Shown piece by piece: positions 52,826 through 62,488 of a stretch of DNA of 64,000 nucleotides; the stretch's first letter is position 1, and every line of letters starts with the position of its first letter. The DNA lies in contig CAKSAY010000003.1 in the NCBI GenBank assembly GCA_934438055.1, forward strand, positions 1 to 64,000. Direction: 5' to 3'. Origin of the DNA: an uncultured Oscillospiraceae bacterium. GTDB taxonomy: Bacteria; Bacillota; Clostridia; Oscillospirales; Ruminococcaceae. The notes beneath the pieces were generated by a model. That model was not told the DNA's origin. It did not search any database and worked only from the letters and a program-made list of their open reading frames with translations. A program made the translations under genes and the position numbers.

Positions 52826-53611
52826 TTAGATTTCGTAGATTATACCGCTGTTTCGCACCTCTGCCGCGGCAATCCAATAGTCTCGATCGTTTTCCATTCC
52901 GGCTTCAGCAAGCGTGGTTTGAACATTTTGCAGTGCTAATGCCGGCACATTGGTTTGCTGGCTCAAATGCCCTAACAAAAAGCGCGTTACCCCGTGTTCC
53001 ACCAGTTTTTTGATTTGCTCTGCAGCTTCTTGATTGGAGAGATGGCCGTAGTCGGAGGTGATTCTCTTTTTTAGATAATAGGGATATTGGCTTACGGCCA
53101 GCAGGGCGGGATCGTAGTTGGACTCTAAGAGCACAAAGTCGCACTTGCAGAGTTGGCGGAACACTTGCTCCGGCATGGTTCCAAGATCTGTGCACAGACC
53201 GATAGTGTTTTTGCCATCTGAAATGAGAAAACCAAGACTGTCAGCGCAGTCATGCGGCGTATGAAAAGGGGAGATTTCCAAATCCCCTACAATGGCTGTG
53301 TGTTGATTGATTTCATACAAGGTGTCTTGCCCGTTGACCGTTCCTTTGTCTAAAAGCTGGCCAAGCGTTCCGCGTGTTCCATAAACAGGGACGCGCCGCT
53401 CTTGCAAAAAACGACGGAGCCCTCCTATATGATCCATGTGCTCGTGCGTGACGAAAACTGCCTGCACAGCTGACATGGAAATTCCAACCAAATCAAGTGA
53501 CTCTTTGATGTTGCGCACGCCAAATCCGGCGTCAATTAAGATTCCACGTGTTAAACTTCCAACATAGGTGCAGTTGCCTTTGCTGGAACTGCATAGAGAA
53601 TAAAATTTCAT
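52826..53611 (-). CDS. MBL-fold metallo-hydrolase, WalJ/YycJ type
   Basis: A 261-residue metallo-beta-lactamase fold protein. Metal ligands sit in FVTHEHMDHIGGLRRF (HxHxDH), the His of PFHTPHDC, the Asp of GLCTDLG and the His of LGHLSQQTN. The start KFYSLCSSSKGNCTYVGS is characteristic of YycJ/WalJ, a 5'-3' nuclease linked with cell wall and DNA repair in Firmicutes. The length is usual. A GGTGAT site precedes the ATG. It is separated from murA by a terminator and from rlmH by about 170 bases. The walK/walR genes that neighbour it in Bacillus are absent here. Confidence 0.9.
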   Translation of the reverse strand: MKFYSLCSSSKGNCTYVGSLTRGILIDAGFGVRNIKESLDLVGISMSAVQAVFVTHEHMDHIGGLRRFLQERRVPVYGTRGTLGQLLDKGTVNGQDTLYEINQHTAIVGDLEISPFHTPHDCADSLGFLISDGKNTIGLCTDLGTMPEQVFRQLCKCDFVLLESNYDPALLAVSQYPYYLKKRITSDYGHLSNQEAAEQIKKLVEHGVTRFLLGHLSQQTNVPALALQNVQTTLAEAGMENDRDYWIAAAEVRNSGIIYEI

Positions 53612-53639
53612 TTGATCACCATTTATGTAAAATAAAAAT

Positions 53640-53657
53640 GGAACGGAAAACCGTTCC
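53640..53657 (-). terminator. Terminator between murA and the walJ-type gene
   Basis: Stem GGAACGG/CCGTTCC with loop AAAA (TTTT on minus), followed on minus by ATTTTTATTTT. Confidence 0.75.
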
Positions 53658-53750
53658 TGTGTTTTTAGAATTATCGTTTAGAAAGAGGACTTTTGCGCAA
53701 GAGGCAATTTTTTGTCTTTTCAACAAACAATAGAGCAAGATGTTTTATTA

Positions 53751-53769
53751 CCATAATTTCTTATTATGG
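53751..53769 (-). terminator. Weak hairpin after murA
   Basis: CCATAAT/ATTATGG with a 5-base loop, 39 bases after the murA stop, with only a poor T run. It may act with the stronger hairpin at 53640. Confidence 0.45.
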
Positions 53770-53807
53770 CTTATGGTCGTTGTTTTATCATAAACTTTTT
53801 TGATGGG

Positions 53808-55094
53808 TTACAAGGCTTCTTGCAAAGCTACCTCATCCGGAATTTCAATTCTTTTGATTTGTGCGCCTAAACCCTTTAATTTACCTACAATATCTCCATA
53901 ACCGCGTTCTATATGGTAAATGTTTTCAATTTCTGTCACACCTTCCGCTGCTAAAGCGGCAATTACCATCGCAGCGCCGGCCCGCAAATCTAGAGCTTTT
54001 ACCGGTGCTGCGTTTAATTTGCCTGTGCCTTCAACAACGGCAATTTTTCCGTCAACCGAAATGGAAGCTCCCATTCTGCGCAGTTCATCAACATATTTAA
54101 AGCGATTATCCCAAACGCCCTCTGTTACAATGCTCGTTCCATTAGCCAAGGTGAGCAGCGTCGTCATTTGCGGCTGCATATCGGTTGGAAAACCGGGATG
54201 AGGTTGCGTTTTTACACTGGATTTTTGCAATGCATCATGACCGATAATTCGCAGAGAATCGTCATATTCGACAACCTCAACCCCCATTTTTTGTAGTTTC
54301 TCGGTGATTGACTCAAGATGCTTGGGGATAACATTTTTTATCAAAACATTCCCCTTGGTTGCCGCGGCCATAATCATATAGGTTCCAGCTTCGATTTGAT
54401 CAGGAATAATCGAATATTCTGTGCCGGTTAGGTGTTCTTTTCCACGAACCTTAATCACATCGGTTCCGGCGCCCATAATGTCGGCACCCATGGAATTTAA
54501 AAAGTTTGCCAAATCGACAATGTGAGGCTCTTTGGCGGCGTTTTCGATAATGGTTAAACCTTGAGCTTTCACAGATGCTAGAAGAATATTTATAGTGGCG
54601 CCGACAGAAACTACATCAAAATAGACTTTTGTTCCTGTAAGCTCATTAGCCTGCACCTTAATCATACCGCCGTCAATATCATAAGAAGCGCCAAGAGACT
54701 TAAAACCTTTTAAATGCAAATCAATCGGACGAACGCCAAAGTCGCATCCGCCGGGCATTGCCACATTTGCACAGTGAAAGCGTGACAAAAGAGCGCCCAA
54801 AAAATAATAAGAGGCGCGCATTCTTTTTGCTAGGTCATACGGCACTGTTGGGTCAAAGACATTGCGGGTGTCGATTTCCGCTTTTTGCTTGTTGAGCATT
54901 CTCACCTTTGCGCCCATTTCCGTTAATATATGAAAACAAATGTTTACATCGCTGATGTTGGGAAGATTGTCTAACACACAGGGGCCATCTGCAAGAAGCG
55001 TGGCCGGGATGATTGCAACCGCTGCATTTTTCGCGCCATTGATTTGCACTTCGCCTTGTAATGGTTTACCGCCATTTATCACAAATTTTTCCAA
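53808..55094 (-). CDS. murA: UDP-N-acetylglucosamine 1-carboxyvinyltransferase
   Basis: A 428-residue MurA, the first committed step of peptidoglycan synthesis, adding enolpyruvate to UDP-GlcNAc. Lys22 and Asn23 in INGAKNAAVAIIPATLLADGP, Cys117 in AMPGGCDFGVRPIDLHLKGF (target of fosfomycin) and QPHPGFPTDMQPQMTTLLTLANG with the catalytic Asp are intact, as is ELRRMGASI. It starts with TTG, 8 bases after GGAGGG. Firmicutes often have two copies, MurA1 and MurA2; which this is cannot be told. It is transcribed alone. Confidence 0.96.
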   Translation of the reverse strand: MEKFVINGGKPLQGEVQINGAKNAAVAIIPATLLADGPCVLDNLPNISDVNICFHILTEMGAKVRMLNKQKAEIDTRNVFDPTVPYDLAKRMRASYYFLGALLSRFHCANVAMPGGCDFGVRPIDLHLKGFKSLGASYDIDGGMIKVQANELTGTKVYFDVVSVGATINILLASVKAQGLTIIENAAKEPHIVDLANFLNSMGADIMGAGTDVIKVRGKEHLTGTEYSIIPDQIEAGTYMIMAAATKGNVLIKNVIPKHLESITEKLQKMGVEVVEYDDSLRIIGHDALQKSSVKTQPHPGFPTDMQPQMTTLLTLANGTSIVTEGVWDNRFKYVDELRRMGASISVDGKIAVVEGTGKLNAAPVKALDLRAGAAMVIAALAAEGVTEIENIYHIERGYGDIVGKLKGLGAQIKRIEIPDEVALQEAL

Positions 55095-55564
55095 ATTCTT
55101 CGCCCTCCGGTCATTCTTTTCGATTCAGCAGACAATCCTTTTTACGGGCAAAATCGTCAATCGAATCACTAAAAATAGTCTGCACGAAAATAGAATGATT
55201 ATTATCAAAAACATCAAATGCCTTGTATATAAATTCAAGCAAATATGTAAAATAAAAGAGAAGACAAACACAATAGTCCGTCTCTTATAATATCAAAATA
55301 ATATAAACCGATAATAGTATACCAAAGGTAAGAAAAAAAGTCCAGTGGTTTTCCAAAATTTATTTATAGTCGTAATGCAGTTACCGGATTTTTATGCAAT
55401 GACGCAGGCGTTTTGTGGTGCGCTCAAGAGATGGATTTTACTGCGGACAAAAAAGAGAAGTGAGGTGCGTTATCTTATGAACGCGTAAGATTCTATTGTT
55501 GATTTTGAAAAATATTACAAACAAAAAAATCTTGTCTTATGATAGAATAAAGGAGGATTGTCCA
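55095..55564. other. AT-rich stretch without a gene
   Basis: This gap separates murA and the ABC ATPase gene. I see no coding frame with a ribosome site and no strong hairpin. A TATGATAGAAT sequence near 55538 could be the -10 of the ATPase gene. A TAATAGTATA word near 55313 resembles a half-site of the TTATACT-N3-AGTATAA operator. Confidence 0.35.
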
Positions 55565-56245
55565 TTGTCATTTTTATCTTTACAACATATTTCAAAGGTG
55601 TATCAAACAGGGGAAGAGCGTGTTTTTGCTTTGCGGGATGTGAGTTTGTCTATTCAACAGGGTGAGTTTGCGGCGATTGTGGGGAGCTCGGGCTCTGGCA
55701 AAAGCACCATGATGAATGTGATGGGATGCCTTGATCTGCCAACGCAAGGGGAATATTATTTAAATCATCAACGGATTTTTGGGATGTGCGAGGCTAAGTT
55801 GAGCGCCATTCGCAATCGAACCATTGGTTTTATCTTTCAGGGATTTCATCTTATCCCCACATTGACTGCTCTTGAAAATGTCGAGTTGCCTTTGATTTAT
55901 CGCGGCATGGAGAAAAAACGGAGAAGGAGACTTGCAAAGGAAGCGCTCGAACGGGTTGGACTGGAAAAGAGAATGCTGCATTTTCCCTCTGAAATGTCGG
56001 GCGGGCAGCAGCAGAGAACTGCGATTGCAAGAGCTGTTGCTGCCGGGCCGCCGCTTTTGCTTGCAGATGAACCGACTGGCAATTTAGACACCCGCTCCGG
56101 CGATGAAATCATGCAAATTTTAACAGGTCTTCATCGAGAAGGGAGAACAATGGCATTGATCACACATGACCCTAAAATCGCTAAGATGGCAGATAGAATT
56201 ATAGAGATCCGAGACGGTCGGATTATTCGTGACTGCTCGTCATAG
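55565..56245 (+). CDS. ABC transporter ATPase, MacB/LolD type, without a permease partner
   Basis: A 226-residue ATPase of the LolD/MacB/FtsE group. Walker A is GSSGSGKSTMMNVMGCLDLPTQGEYYLN (site GSSGSGKST), the Q loop GFIFQGFHLIPTLTALENVELPL, the signature MSGGQQQRTAIARAVAAGPPLLLADEPTGNLDTRSG contains Walker B, and the H loop is MALITHDPKIAKMADRIIEIRDG. All catalytic residues are intact. It starts with TTG, 8 bases after AAAGGAGG. In this family the ATPase normally lies beside an FtsX-like permease, but no such gene follows or precedes; the next gene is ireB after 390 bases. The partner must be encoded elsewhere, or has been lost. Confidence 0.88.
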   Translation: MSFLSLQHISKVYQTGEERVFALRDVSLSIQQGEFAAIVGSSGSGKSTMMNVMGCLDLPTQGEYYLNHQRIFGMCEAKLSAIRNRTIGFIFQGFHLIPTLTALENVELPLIYRGMEKKRRRRLAKEALERVGLEKRMLHFPSEMSGGQQQRTAIARAVAAGPPLLLADEPTGNLDTRSGDEIMQILTGLHREGRTMALITHDPKIAKMADRIIEIRDGRIIRDCSS

Positions 56246-56449
56246 ACAGTCTTGGTGTTTACTAAAGATGATTTGTGCAAACGAAGCAGATTGCCAAACC
56301 AATGGAGTGCGGCATTTGAAAAGAAGACACAATGTGATTTGCCCTGCATAACGAGATGATGTTTGGATAGACACAATAAAATCTTGTTGTTTTACTAAGA
56401 AGTCTTTATTTGGAAAAGTTTTGCGGCGCTGGTTTCCTTTTTTTATTAC

Positions 56450-56478
56450 TTGTCTTTCTTAAAAGATTGTAGTATAAT
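56450..56478 (+). promoter_or_regulatory. Promoter of ireB
   Basis: TTGTCT at 56450-56455, 17 bases, TATAAT at 56473-56478. The leader to ireB is about 155 bases long, with no known motif. Confidence 0.7.
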
Positions 56479-56639
56479 AGCGTTAAACAATGTATAGCGT
56501 TGGCTTGCTTAGATGGTGGATTGCACAGTTTGTATTTTAGGCAATTCGTTGTTAAAGCGTTATTTGTTTGCCAATTGTTTTTTCTAAAACAGCGTAAGCT
56601 TTTAAAACATGGTTACGTTTGCTTGTGGAGGTGATATTG

Positions 56640-56885
56640 ATGCATGACAGAACAGTTACTTTCTCTGTGTATGAGGATAAAGAAGATGAGATGAAAAAGA
56701 TTCTCACGAAGGTGTATGACGCTTTAAAAGAAAAAGGATATAATCCTGCGAATCAGATTGTTGGCTACATTCTCTCTGAGGATCCTACATATATTACAAC
56801 TTATAATAATGCGAGGAGCCTGATTCGTCAGATTGATCGAGATGAACTGTTGCAGTCTATGGTGAAAACATATTTATCGGAATAG
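56640..56885 (+). CDS. ireB: IreB family regulatory phosphoprotein (UPF0297)
   Basis: An 81-residue IreB homologue. The conserved core is [62 protein letters not shown], matching UPF0297 in full. The N-terminal [13 protein letters not shown] holds a Thr at the place where IreB is phosphorylated by the kinase IreK/PrkC. It modulates resistance to cell-wall stress in Enterococcus, by family knowledge. GGAGGTGA stands 5 bases before the ATG. In many Firmicutes ruvX follows; here there is only a terminator and then copA. Confidence 0.92.
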   Translation: MHDRTVTFSVYEDKEDEMKKILTKVYDALKEKGYNPANQIVGYILSEDPTYITTYNNARSLIRQIDRDELLQSMVKTYLSE

Positions 56886-57029
56886 TGACATGGAAAGTAT
56901 TTGCACAGTTTTTTGATGAGAGATTTTGCTTTCATTATGGACAAGCGTTTACATGTGATTGTTCTGGTTTGCTTGCAGAGCACAACCATGGCTTTGTGCC
57001 AATGTTTTTTTGTTTAGATAAAGTGAGAA

Positions 57030-57060
57030 AATCCCGCAATGCTTTTTGCATTACGGGATT
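57030..57060 (+). terminator. Terminator after ireB
   Basis: A 13-bp stem (57030-57042 with 57048-57060, one mismatch that is G-U on the other strand), TTTTT loop, then T run. It is 145 bases after the ireB stop. A short frame from GTG 56885 runs through it and is not considered coding. Confidence 0.85.
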
Positions 57061-57210
57061 TTTTGCGAAACAAAACTAATCACACCTGTTATTTGCAACG
57101 ATTTGTTTTAAGTTTTTTGCTACTTTTATGGCGCAGGTTTGGGTTTGCTTTTGTATATCATTTGCTTTATTGTAAAACATAAGATTATATTTTTTAAAGG
57201 AGGGAAAACA

Positions 57211-59412
57211 TTGCAGAGAAAGGATGATTTGCAGATAACCGGCATGAGCTGCGCCAGTTGCTCTGCATTTGTTGAAAAAAAGCTGGGGCAGCTTGCAGGA
57301 ATGCAGAGTGTTAATGTGAATCTGGCGGCCCGGAGAGCTTCTGTTGTTTATGATGATCAAAAACTTTCTATTGAAGAAATGATTGAGACTGTGGAAAAAG
57401 CGGGATATGGTGCAGTCTATGATGTGGGGGACACCCCCTTTGAACAGCAAAAGGATATGTCTTATCGGAAAACCTTTTGGCAGTTTATCATTGCGGCGAT
57501 TTTAACAGCACCCATGATTTTGGGGATGATTTTGAGCTTTTGCGGGATGAACAATGCGCTCACTGCTTTTTTGCATAATCGTTGGACGCAATTCATTCTT
57601 GCCACGCCTGTGCAAATTGTGATTGGCGCGCGCTTTTATCGTTCTGCATTTCATGCTTTGCGCAATAAACACGCAAACATGGACGTTTTGGTTGCTTTGG
57701 GAACAACTGCTGCATATTTTTTGAGCTTGTATAATGGATTTTTTTCGCCTACGGCTGCGCATGTTGATCATGGAGTAATGCCCCCAATCTATTTTGAGTC
57801 TTCTGCAACCATTCTCACACTCATTTTGTTGGGCAAGCTTTTGGAGGCCAAGGCGAAGGGGAGAACTTCTGCTGCTATTAAGAAATTGATCGGGCTTCAG
57901 CCAAAAACAGCGCGGGTTATCCGCGATGGAGAAACTGTTGATCTGCCGGTTGACGCTGTGAAGGCGGGCGATGTTGTGCTCATTCGCCCCGGGGAGAGAA
58001 TTCCTGCCGACGGCGTGATTCTTTCGGGCAATTCCACTGTGGATGAATCTATGATTACAGGGGAGAGTATTCCTGTTGACAAGCAGCCCGCAGACAAGGT
58101 GACCGGCGGAACAGTGAATCAAAAGGGCTCTTTAGAAGTTGAGGTTCAACAGGTTGGCAAAGACGCAGCTTTGGCAAAGATTATTCAGATGGTGGAGGAT
58201 GCGCAGGGACAAAAGGCGCCAATTCAAAAGGTTGCTGACAAGACCTCGGCTGTTTTTGTTCCGGCTATTGTTGTAATTGCTCTTGTTACCTTTTTTGGTT
58301 GGTTTATTTTTGGCGCTGCTGTTGAGCAGGCTGTTTTAAATGCAGTTTCTGTGTTGGTGATTGCTTGTCCATGTGCGCTTGGGCTGGCTACGCCAGCGGC
58401 CATTATGGTGGGAACAGGCAAAGGTGCCGAAAATGGCATTCTCATCAAGGGTGGGGAGGCTTTGCAGAGAGCCGGTCAGATTCAAACAGTGATTCTTGAC
58501 AAAACCGGCACCATCACTGTGGGAAAGCCCTCTGTGACTGATGTGATTGGCAAGACGATGACAGTAGAAGAAACGTTAGCGTTGGCGGGCTCTTTGGAAA
58601 AACACTCTGAGCATCCTTTGGGAGAGGCTATCTATGAGTTTTCAAAGAATCAGGGAAGCTCATTTGTGGATATGCAAAATTTTGTGTCTAAGACCGGATT
58701 AGGGGTTGCGGCACAGTATGATGAAAGGGAGATTTTGCTCGGCAACGTTCGGCTGATTCAGCAAGCGGGTATTTCTCTGCGTTCTGTTGGGGACGAATTG
58801 GCGGCGCTGGAGGCAGATGGAAAAACAGTGATTTTGCTCTGCGTGGACAATGAGATTGCCGCTATAATAGCTCTGGCTGACACTGTTAAACCCAATGCAA
58901 AAAAGAGCATTCAAACGCTTCACACGATGGGGATTCGCACGGTGATGCTTACAGGGGATAATCAGAAAACAGCGGAGGCAATTGGCAGGCAGGTGGGAAT
59001 TGGTGAGGTTTGCGCGCAGGTGCTTCCAAGCGAAAAGGCGCAGAAGGTGCAGCAGAGAATGCAAGCCGGTGAGGTCACTGCAATGGTGGGTGATGGAATC
59101 AACGACGCACCGGCGCTGGCAGCGGCAGATGTAGGCATCGCCATTGGAACGGGAACAGACGTTGCTATTGAAGTAGCCTCGATTACCTTAATGCGGGGAG
59201 ATTTATCTTTGCTTGCAGCTTCTATTCGCCTTTCAAGGCAGACTATGCGCAAAATCAAACAAAATCTTTTTTGGGCGTTTATCTATAATGCTATTGGCAT
59301 TCCCTTTGCGGCCTTTGGTTTTTTAACACCTGTTTTGGCAGGTGGGGCGATGGCGTTTAGCTCAGTTTCGGTTTTAGTCAATGCTTTGCGATTAAAACGA
59401 GTTCGATTATAA
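57211..59412 (+). CDS. copA: Copper-translocating P1B-type ATPase
   Basis: A 733-residue copper exporter in the plasma membrane. One N-terminal heavy-metal domain has GMSCASC (Cys14, Cys17). After four helices and the actuator loop ([12 protein letters not shown], with TGES), the membrane motif is C386-P-C388, followed by the phosphorylation site [11 protein letters not shown] (Asp430), the HP motif [20 protein letters not shown], and [22 protein letters not shown]. The last two helices end with [10 protein letters not shown]. All residues for Cu+ transport are intact. It starts with TTG after AAAGGAGGG. No CopZ or CsoR gene lies beside it. It serves as an internal reference for the pseudo-ATPase at 21.7 kb. 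Confidence 0.95.
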   Translation: MQRKDDLQITGMSCASCSAFVEKKLGQLAGMQSVNVNLAARRASVVYDDQKLSIEEMIETVEKAGYGAVYDVGDTPFEQQKDMSYRKTFWQFIIAAILTAPMILGMILSFCGMNNALTAFLHNRWTQFILATPVQIVIGARFYRSAFHALRNKHANMDVLVALGTTAAYFLSLYNGFFSPTAAHVDHGVMPPIYFESSATILTLILLGKLLEAKAKGRTSAAIKKLIGLQPKTARVIRDGETVDLPVDAVKAGDVVLIRPGERIPADGVILSGNSTVDESMITGESIPVDKQPADKVTGGTVNQKGSLEVEVQQVGKDAALAKIIQMVEDAQGQKAPIQKVADKTSAVFVPAIVVIALVTFFGWFIFGAAVEQAVLNAVSVLVIACPCALGLATPAAIMVGTGKGAENGILIKGGEALQRAGQIQTVILDKTGTITVGKPSVTDVIGKTMTVEETLALAGSLEKHSEHPLGEAIYEFSKNQGSSFVDMQNFVSKTGLGVAAQYDEREILLGNVRLIQQAGISLRSVGDELAALEADGKTVILLCVDNEIAAIIALADTVKPNAKKSIQTLHTMGIRTVMLTGDNQKTAEAIGRQVGIGEVCAQVLPSEKAQKVQQRMQAGEVTAMVGDGINDAPALAAADVGIAIGTGTDVAIEVASITLMRGDLSLLAASIRLSRQTMRKIKQNLFWAFIYNAIGIPFAAFGFLTPVLAGGAMAFSSVSVLVNALRLKRVRL

Positions 59413-59466
59413 ACCGGGGGAATGAACCGCTTTTATAAGTGTGCAAATTTATAGAAATACTATGCG

Positions 59467-59503
59467 AAAAGCAGTGGTAAAATTTGATTTTTCCGTTGCT
59501 TTT
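59467..59503 (+). terminator. Terminator after copA
   Basis: Stem AAAAGCAGTGG/CCGTTGCTTTT with two wobble pairs and a 15-base loop, followed by T run. Confidence 0.7.
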
Positions 59504-59996
59504 TTATGTTTTGAAGGGTTTTTTAGGTAAATATCTTTATTTTGAGTGATGCAGAAGTGATGTAGAACAAAATTTTTGGCGGCAGGAATTATTAGAATTT
59601 TTTATTGTTAAAATGGCATTTCAGAGCCTGAAGTTGACGAAATTATTGGCGATCATTTTATAAATTTGTTAGTATATTTATGTTTTAGACGGTTGTTATC
59701 TCATCTTAAAAAAGCATTACATTTGTTTAAGGCGGAATGCACAGTGGAAAGAGGATGGATTTACCGGTGTTTTGAATTGACTTTCATGACACTTTCTTTT
59801 ACAATAGAAATAAGACTTTGCCTGATGTGCAACAGAATGTTTTCTATCTCGCCAAAGATGCACTCCCTGTGTGGGTAAGTCATGAATCAACCATTAGAGA
59901 TTCCACGGTTTTGATGAGAAATTTGGCTTTGGGCACAAGTCTGTGTTTGTATAGAAACAATACATGCTTTGTTTTATGATAGAAAGGAAGTTTGCT
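59504..59996. other. AT-rich stretch before ilvD, no gene
   Basis: About 490 bases. A frame at 59666-59878 has no ribosome site and reads unlike a protein. I see no T-box for branched-chain amino acids and no clear promoter. AAAGGAAG at 59983 is the ribosome site of ilvD. Confidence 0.4.
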
Positions 59997-61652
59997 ATGA
60001 GAAGCGATAAAATGAAAGTTGGTGCTCAACGCGTTGCGCATCGTTCTTTGTTAAAGGCTTTAGGTATTACTGATTCCGAAATGAAACGGCCGTTCATAGC
60101 AGTGGTGAATGCGTGCAGCGACTATGTTCCTGGACATATGGACTTGGACAAAATTGGCGAAGCGGTCAAGGCGGGTGTTCGCAACGCGGGTGGCGTTCCT
60201 TTTGAGTTTCGAACGATTGGCGTGTGTGACGGTTTGGCTATGAACCACATTGGAATGAAGTATTCTTTAGCCTCGCGCGAGTTGATTGCCGATAGCATTG
60301 AGGTGATGCTCACAGCGCATCCTTTAGATGGTGCAGTTTTTATTCCTAATTGTGATAAAATTGTCCCCGGCATGATGCTTGCCGCTTGTCGATTAAATAT
60401 TCCCTCTATTTTTATTTCGGGAGGACCTATGGAACCCGGGCATTTTCTTGGAAAATCGATTGGTCTTTCAGAAACGTTCGAGGCAGTGGGTGCGCATTCT
60501 GCCGGAAAGATTTCTGACGAGGAGCTTAAATGCTATGAGGACAACGCCTGTCCCACCTGTGGCTCCTGTTCGGGAATGTATACGGCAAACTCTATGAACT
60601 GTTTGGTGGAGGCGTTGGGGATGTCTTTGCCCGGCGGGGGAACCGCTTCTGCTGTTTCTTCTCGTCGCCGCCGTTTGGCAAAGGAGACCGGCGAGCGCAT
60701 TTTGGCATTGGTGGAGCAAAACCTTTGTCCGAGAGATATTTTAACATTGGATGCGTTTAAAAATGCCATTGCAACTGATATGGCTATGGGGTGCTCTACT
60801 AACACCGTTTTGCACCTTTTGGCAATTGCGCATGAGGCCGGTGTTGCAGTTGATTTGGATTTGTTTGACAAAATGAGCCGGGAGATTCCGCAGCTGTGCA
60901 AGCTCAACCCGGCCAGTTCAATATTTATTCAGAATTTAGACGCTGTGGGCGGTGTGCAGGCAGTGATGAAAGAGCTTGCAAACGGGGGATTTATGCATTC
61001 TCAGGCAGAGACGGTGACCGGCTGTGCTAAGGAGCGTTTCCAAAAGGCTTCTCATGCGGACGGAGAAGTTTTGCACACGCTTGATAATCCCGTGAGCAGA
61101 GCGGGAGGGATTGCCGTTTTGCGGGGGAATTTGGCAGAGGATGGCGCTGTTGTGAAGCAGGGAGCCGTTGTGCCCGCTATGCTGGTGCATGAGGGGCCTG
61201 CTAAGGTGTTTGACAGTGAGGAAGAAGCTGACGAGGCTATTTTGGCTGGAAAAATTCAGGCGGGTGATGTGGTTGTTATTCGTTATGAGGGGCCTAAGGG
61301 CGGACCCGGTATGCGCGAAATGCTTGCGCCGACTGCTAATATTATAGGAATGGGACTTGGCGAGACGGTTGCGCTGATCACGGACGGTCGTTTTTCAGGT
61401 GCAACAAGAGGCGCCTGCATTGGTCACGTTTCTCCTGAAGCGGCTGCCGGCGGCGTGATTGGTTTGGTGCAGGATGGAGATACAATTCAAATCGACATTC
61501 CCAATCGTACGCTTGTTTTGAAGGTGGATGAAAAAGAACTTGCCAAGCGTAAAGAAAAGTTTGTGCCAAAACAGCAGGCATTAAGCGGTTATATTAAGCG
61601 CTATGCACACCATGTAACATCCGGTTCTACCGGAGCTGTTTTTGAAGACTAG
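59997..61652 (+). CDS. ilvD: Dihydroxy-acid dehydratase
   Basis: A 551-residue Fe-S dehydratase of the branched-chain amino acid pathway, converting dihydroxy-isovalerate and -methylvalerate to the 2-keto acids. Cluster cysteines are in [36 protein letters not shown] and [24 protein letters not shown]; further blocks are [29 protein letters not shown] and [21 protein letters not shown]. Length is normal. AAAGGAAG precedes the ATG at 7 bases; 11 upstream codons were left out. The other ilv genes are not in the window. The dCMP deaminase gene starts 22 bases after the stop. Confidence 0.96.
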   Translation: MRSDKMKVGAQRVAHRSLLKALGITDSEMKRPFIAVVNACSDYVPGHMDLDKIGEAVKAGVRNAGGVPFEFRTIGVCDGLAMNHIGMKYSLASRELIADSIEVMLTAHPLDGAVFIPNCDKIVPGMMLAACRLNIPSIFISGGPMEPGHFLGKSIGLSETFEAVGAHSAGKISDEELKCYEDNACPTCGSCSGMYTANSMNCLVEALGMSLPGGGTASAVSSRRRRLAKETGERILALVEQNLCPRDILTLDAFKNAIATDMAMGCSTNTVLHLLAIAHEAGVAVDLDLFDKMSREIPQLCKLNPASSIFIQNLDAVGGVQAVMKELANGGFMHSQAETVTGCAKERFQKASHADGEVLHTLDNPVSRAGGIAVLRGNLAEDGAVVKQGAVVPAMLVHEGPAKVFDSEEEADEAILAGKIQAGDVVVIRYEGPKGGPGMREMLAPTANIIGMGLGETVALITDGRFSGATRGACIGHVSPEAAAGGVIGLVQDGDTIQIDIPNRTLVLKVDEKELAKRKEKFVPKQQALSGYIKRYAHHVTSGSTGAVFED

Positions 61653-61674
61653 GGTTGACCGGGAGGAATGGCAG

Positions 61675-62151
61675 ATGAAACGGGAAGATTATCTATCATG
61701 GGATGAGTATTTTATGGGAATTGCAATGCTTTCAGCGCAGAGAAGCAAGGATCCTAACACGCAGGTTGGTGCCTGCATTGTTTCAACCGATAATCATATC
61801 ATTTCGTTGGGATATAATGGTATGCCTGTTGGCTGCCATGATGATGAAATGCCATGGCAAAACGAGGGGGATTTTTTAAATACAAAATATCCTTTTGTTT
61901 GCCATGCGGAGCTCAACGCGATTCTTAACAGTGACCGGAATCTGCGGGGAGCAAAAATCTATACTACATTGTTTCCCTGCAATGAATGCGCTAAGGCGAT
62001 TATTCAGGTGGGTGTTACAGCAGTGATTTATCTTTCGGATAAATATGCACATTCGGAAAACGTACGTGCTTCTAAACAGATGTTTGATAGAGCTAAGGTG
62101 TCTTATCACCCTTATGTGAAGCAGGATCGTGCGTTGACTTTACATTTGTGA
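61675..62151 (+). CDS. Deoxycytidylate deaminase (ComEB-like)
   Basis: A 158-residue zinc deaminase of the dCMP deaminase/ComEB group, which gives dUMP for thymidylate synthesis. Zinc motifs are FVCHAELNAILN (HAE) and LFPCNECAKAI (PCxxC); the N-terminal SWDEYFMGIAMLSAQRSKDPNTQVGACIV is typical, with GYNGMPVGCHDD. GGGAGG lies 8 bases before the ATG, and 11 upstream in-frame codons overlap the ilvD end. It follows ilvD by 22 bases, so it is probably cotranscribed although the pathways differ. A terminator follows after 59 bases. Confidence 0.93.
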   Translation: MKREDYLSWDEYFMGIAMLSAQRSKDPNTQVGACIVSTDNHIISLGYNGMPVGCHDDEMPWQNEGDFLNTKYPFVCHAELNAILNSDRNLRGAKIYTTLFPCNECAKAIIQVGVTAVIYLSDKYAHSENVRASKQMFDRAKVSYHPYVKQDRALTLHL

Positions 62152-62210
62152 CAAGAGGACGGCTAGCGCCTTTTTGATGGAAGATGCTAAATGTATGATA
62201 TAAAATTTAG

Positions 62211-62228
62211 GCTGCGGGTAACCGCAGC
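62211..62228 (+). terminator. Terminator of the ilvD/dCMP deaminase transcript
   Basis: Stem GCTGCGG/CCGCAGC, loop GTAA, then TTTTTATTTTT. Confidence 0.9.
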
Positions 62229-62428
62229 TTTTTATTTTTCAGGGCGGTTTGTGTAGGAAGAGTGGGATTCACGACGATTTAGAGAAACGGCAAACAGAGA
62301 AAAGCAGATTCTCTCTAGAAAGTCGCTGTTTGAGGGCAGAGAGATTTTGTGGCAAAACAGAGCGATTTCATAGCGGCATCAGGATGGATTTGGTTTAAAG
62401 ATTAAGATGAAAATTATCCTCTGCATTC

Positions 62429-62457
62429 TTGTAATAGAAAGGGGATTATGTTATACT
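62429..62457 (+). promoter_or_regulatory. Promoter of the lipoprotein/response regulator operon
   Basis: TTGTAA at 62429-62434, 17 bases, TATACT at 62452-62457, about 30 bases before the lipoprotein start. The rest of 62239-62476 has no gene. Confidence 0.65.
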
Positions 62458-62488
62458 AATCTTATCTATCGAAAGCGTGGGAAAGGTT

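Noticed and set aside
56885..57079. 64-codon frame overlapping the ireB stop
   Set aside because: It runs through the terminator hairpin and has no ribosome site; the GTG overlap is by chance.
59666..59878. 70-codon frame upstream of ilvD
   Set aside because: No ribosome site and no recognisable motif.
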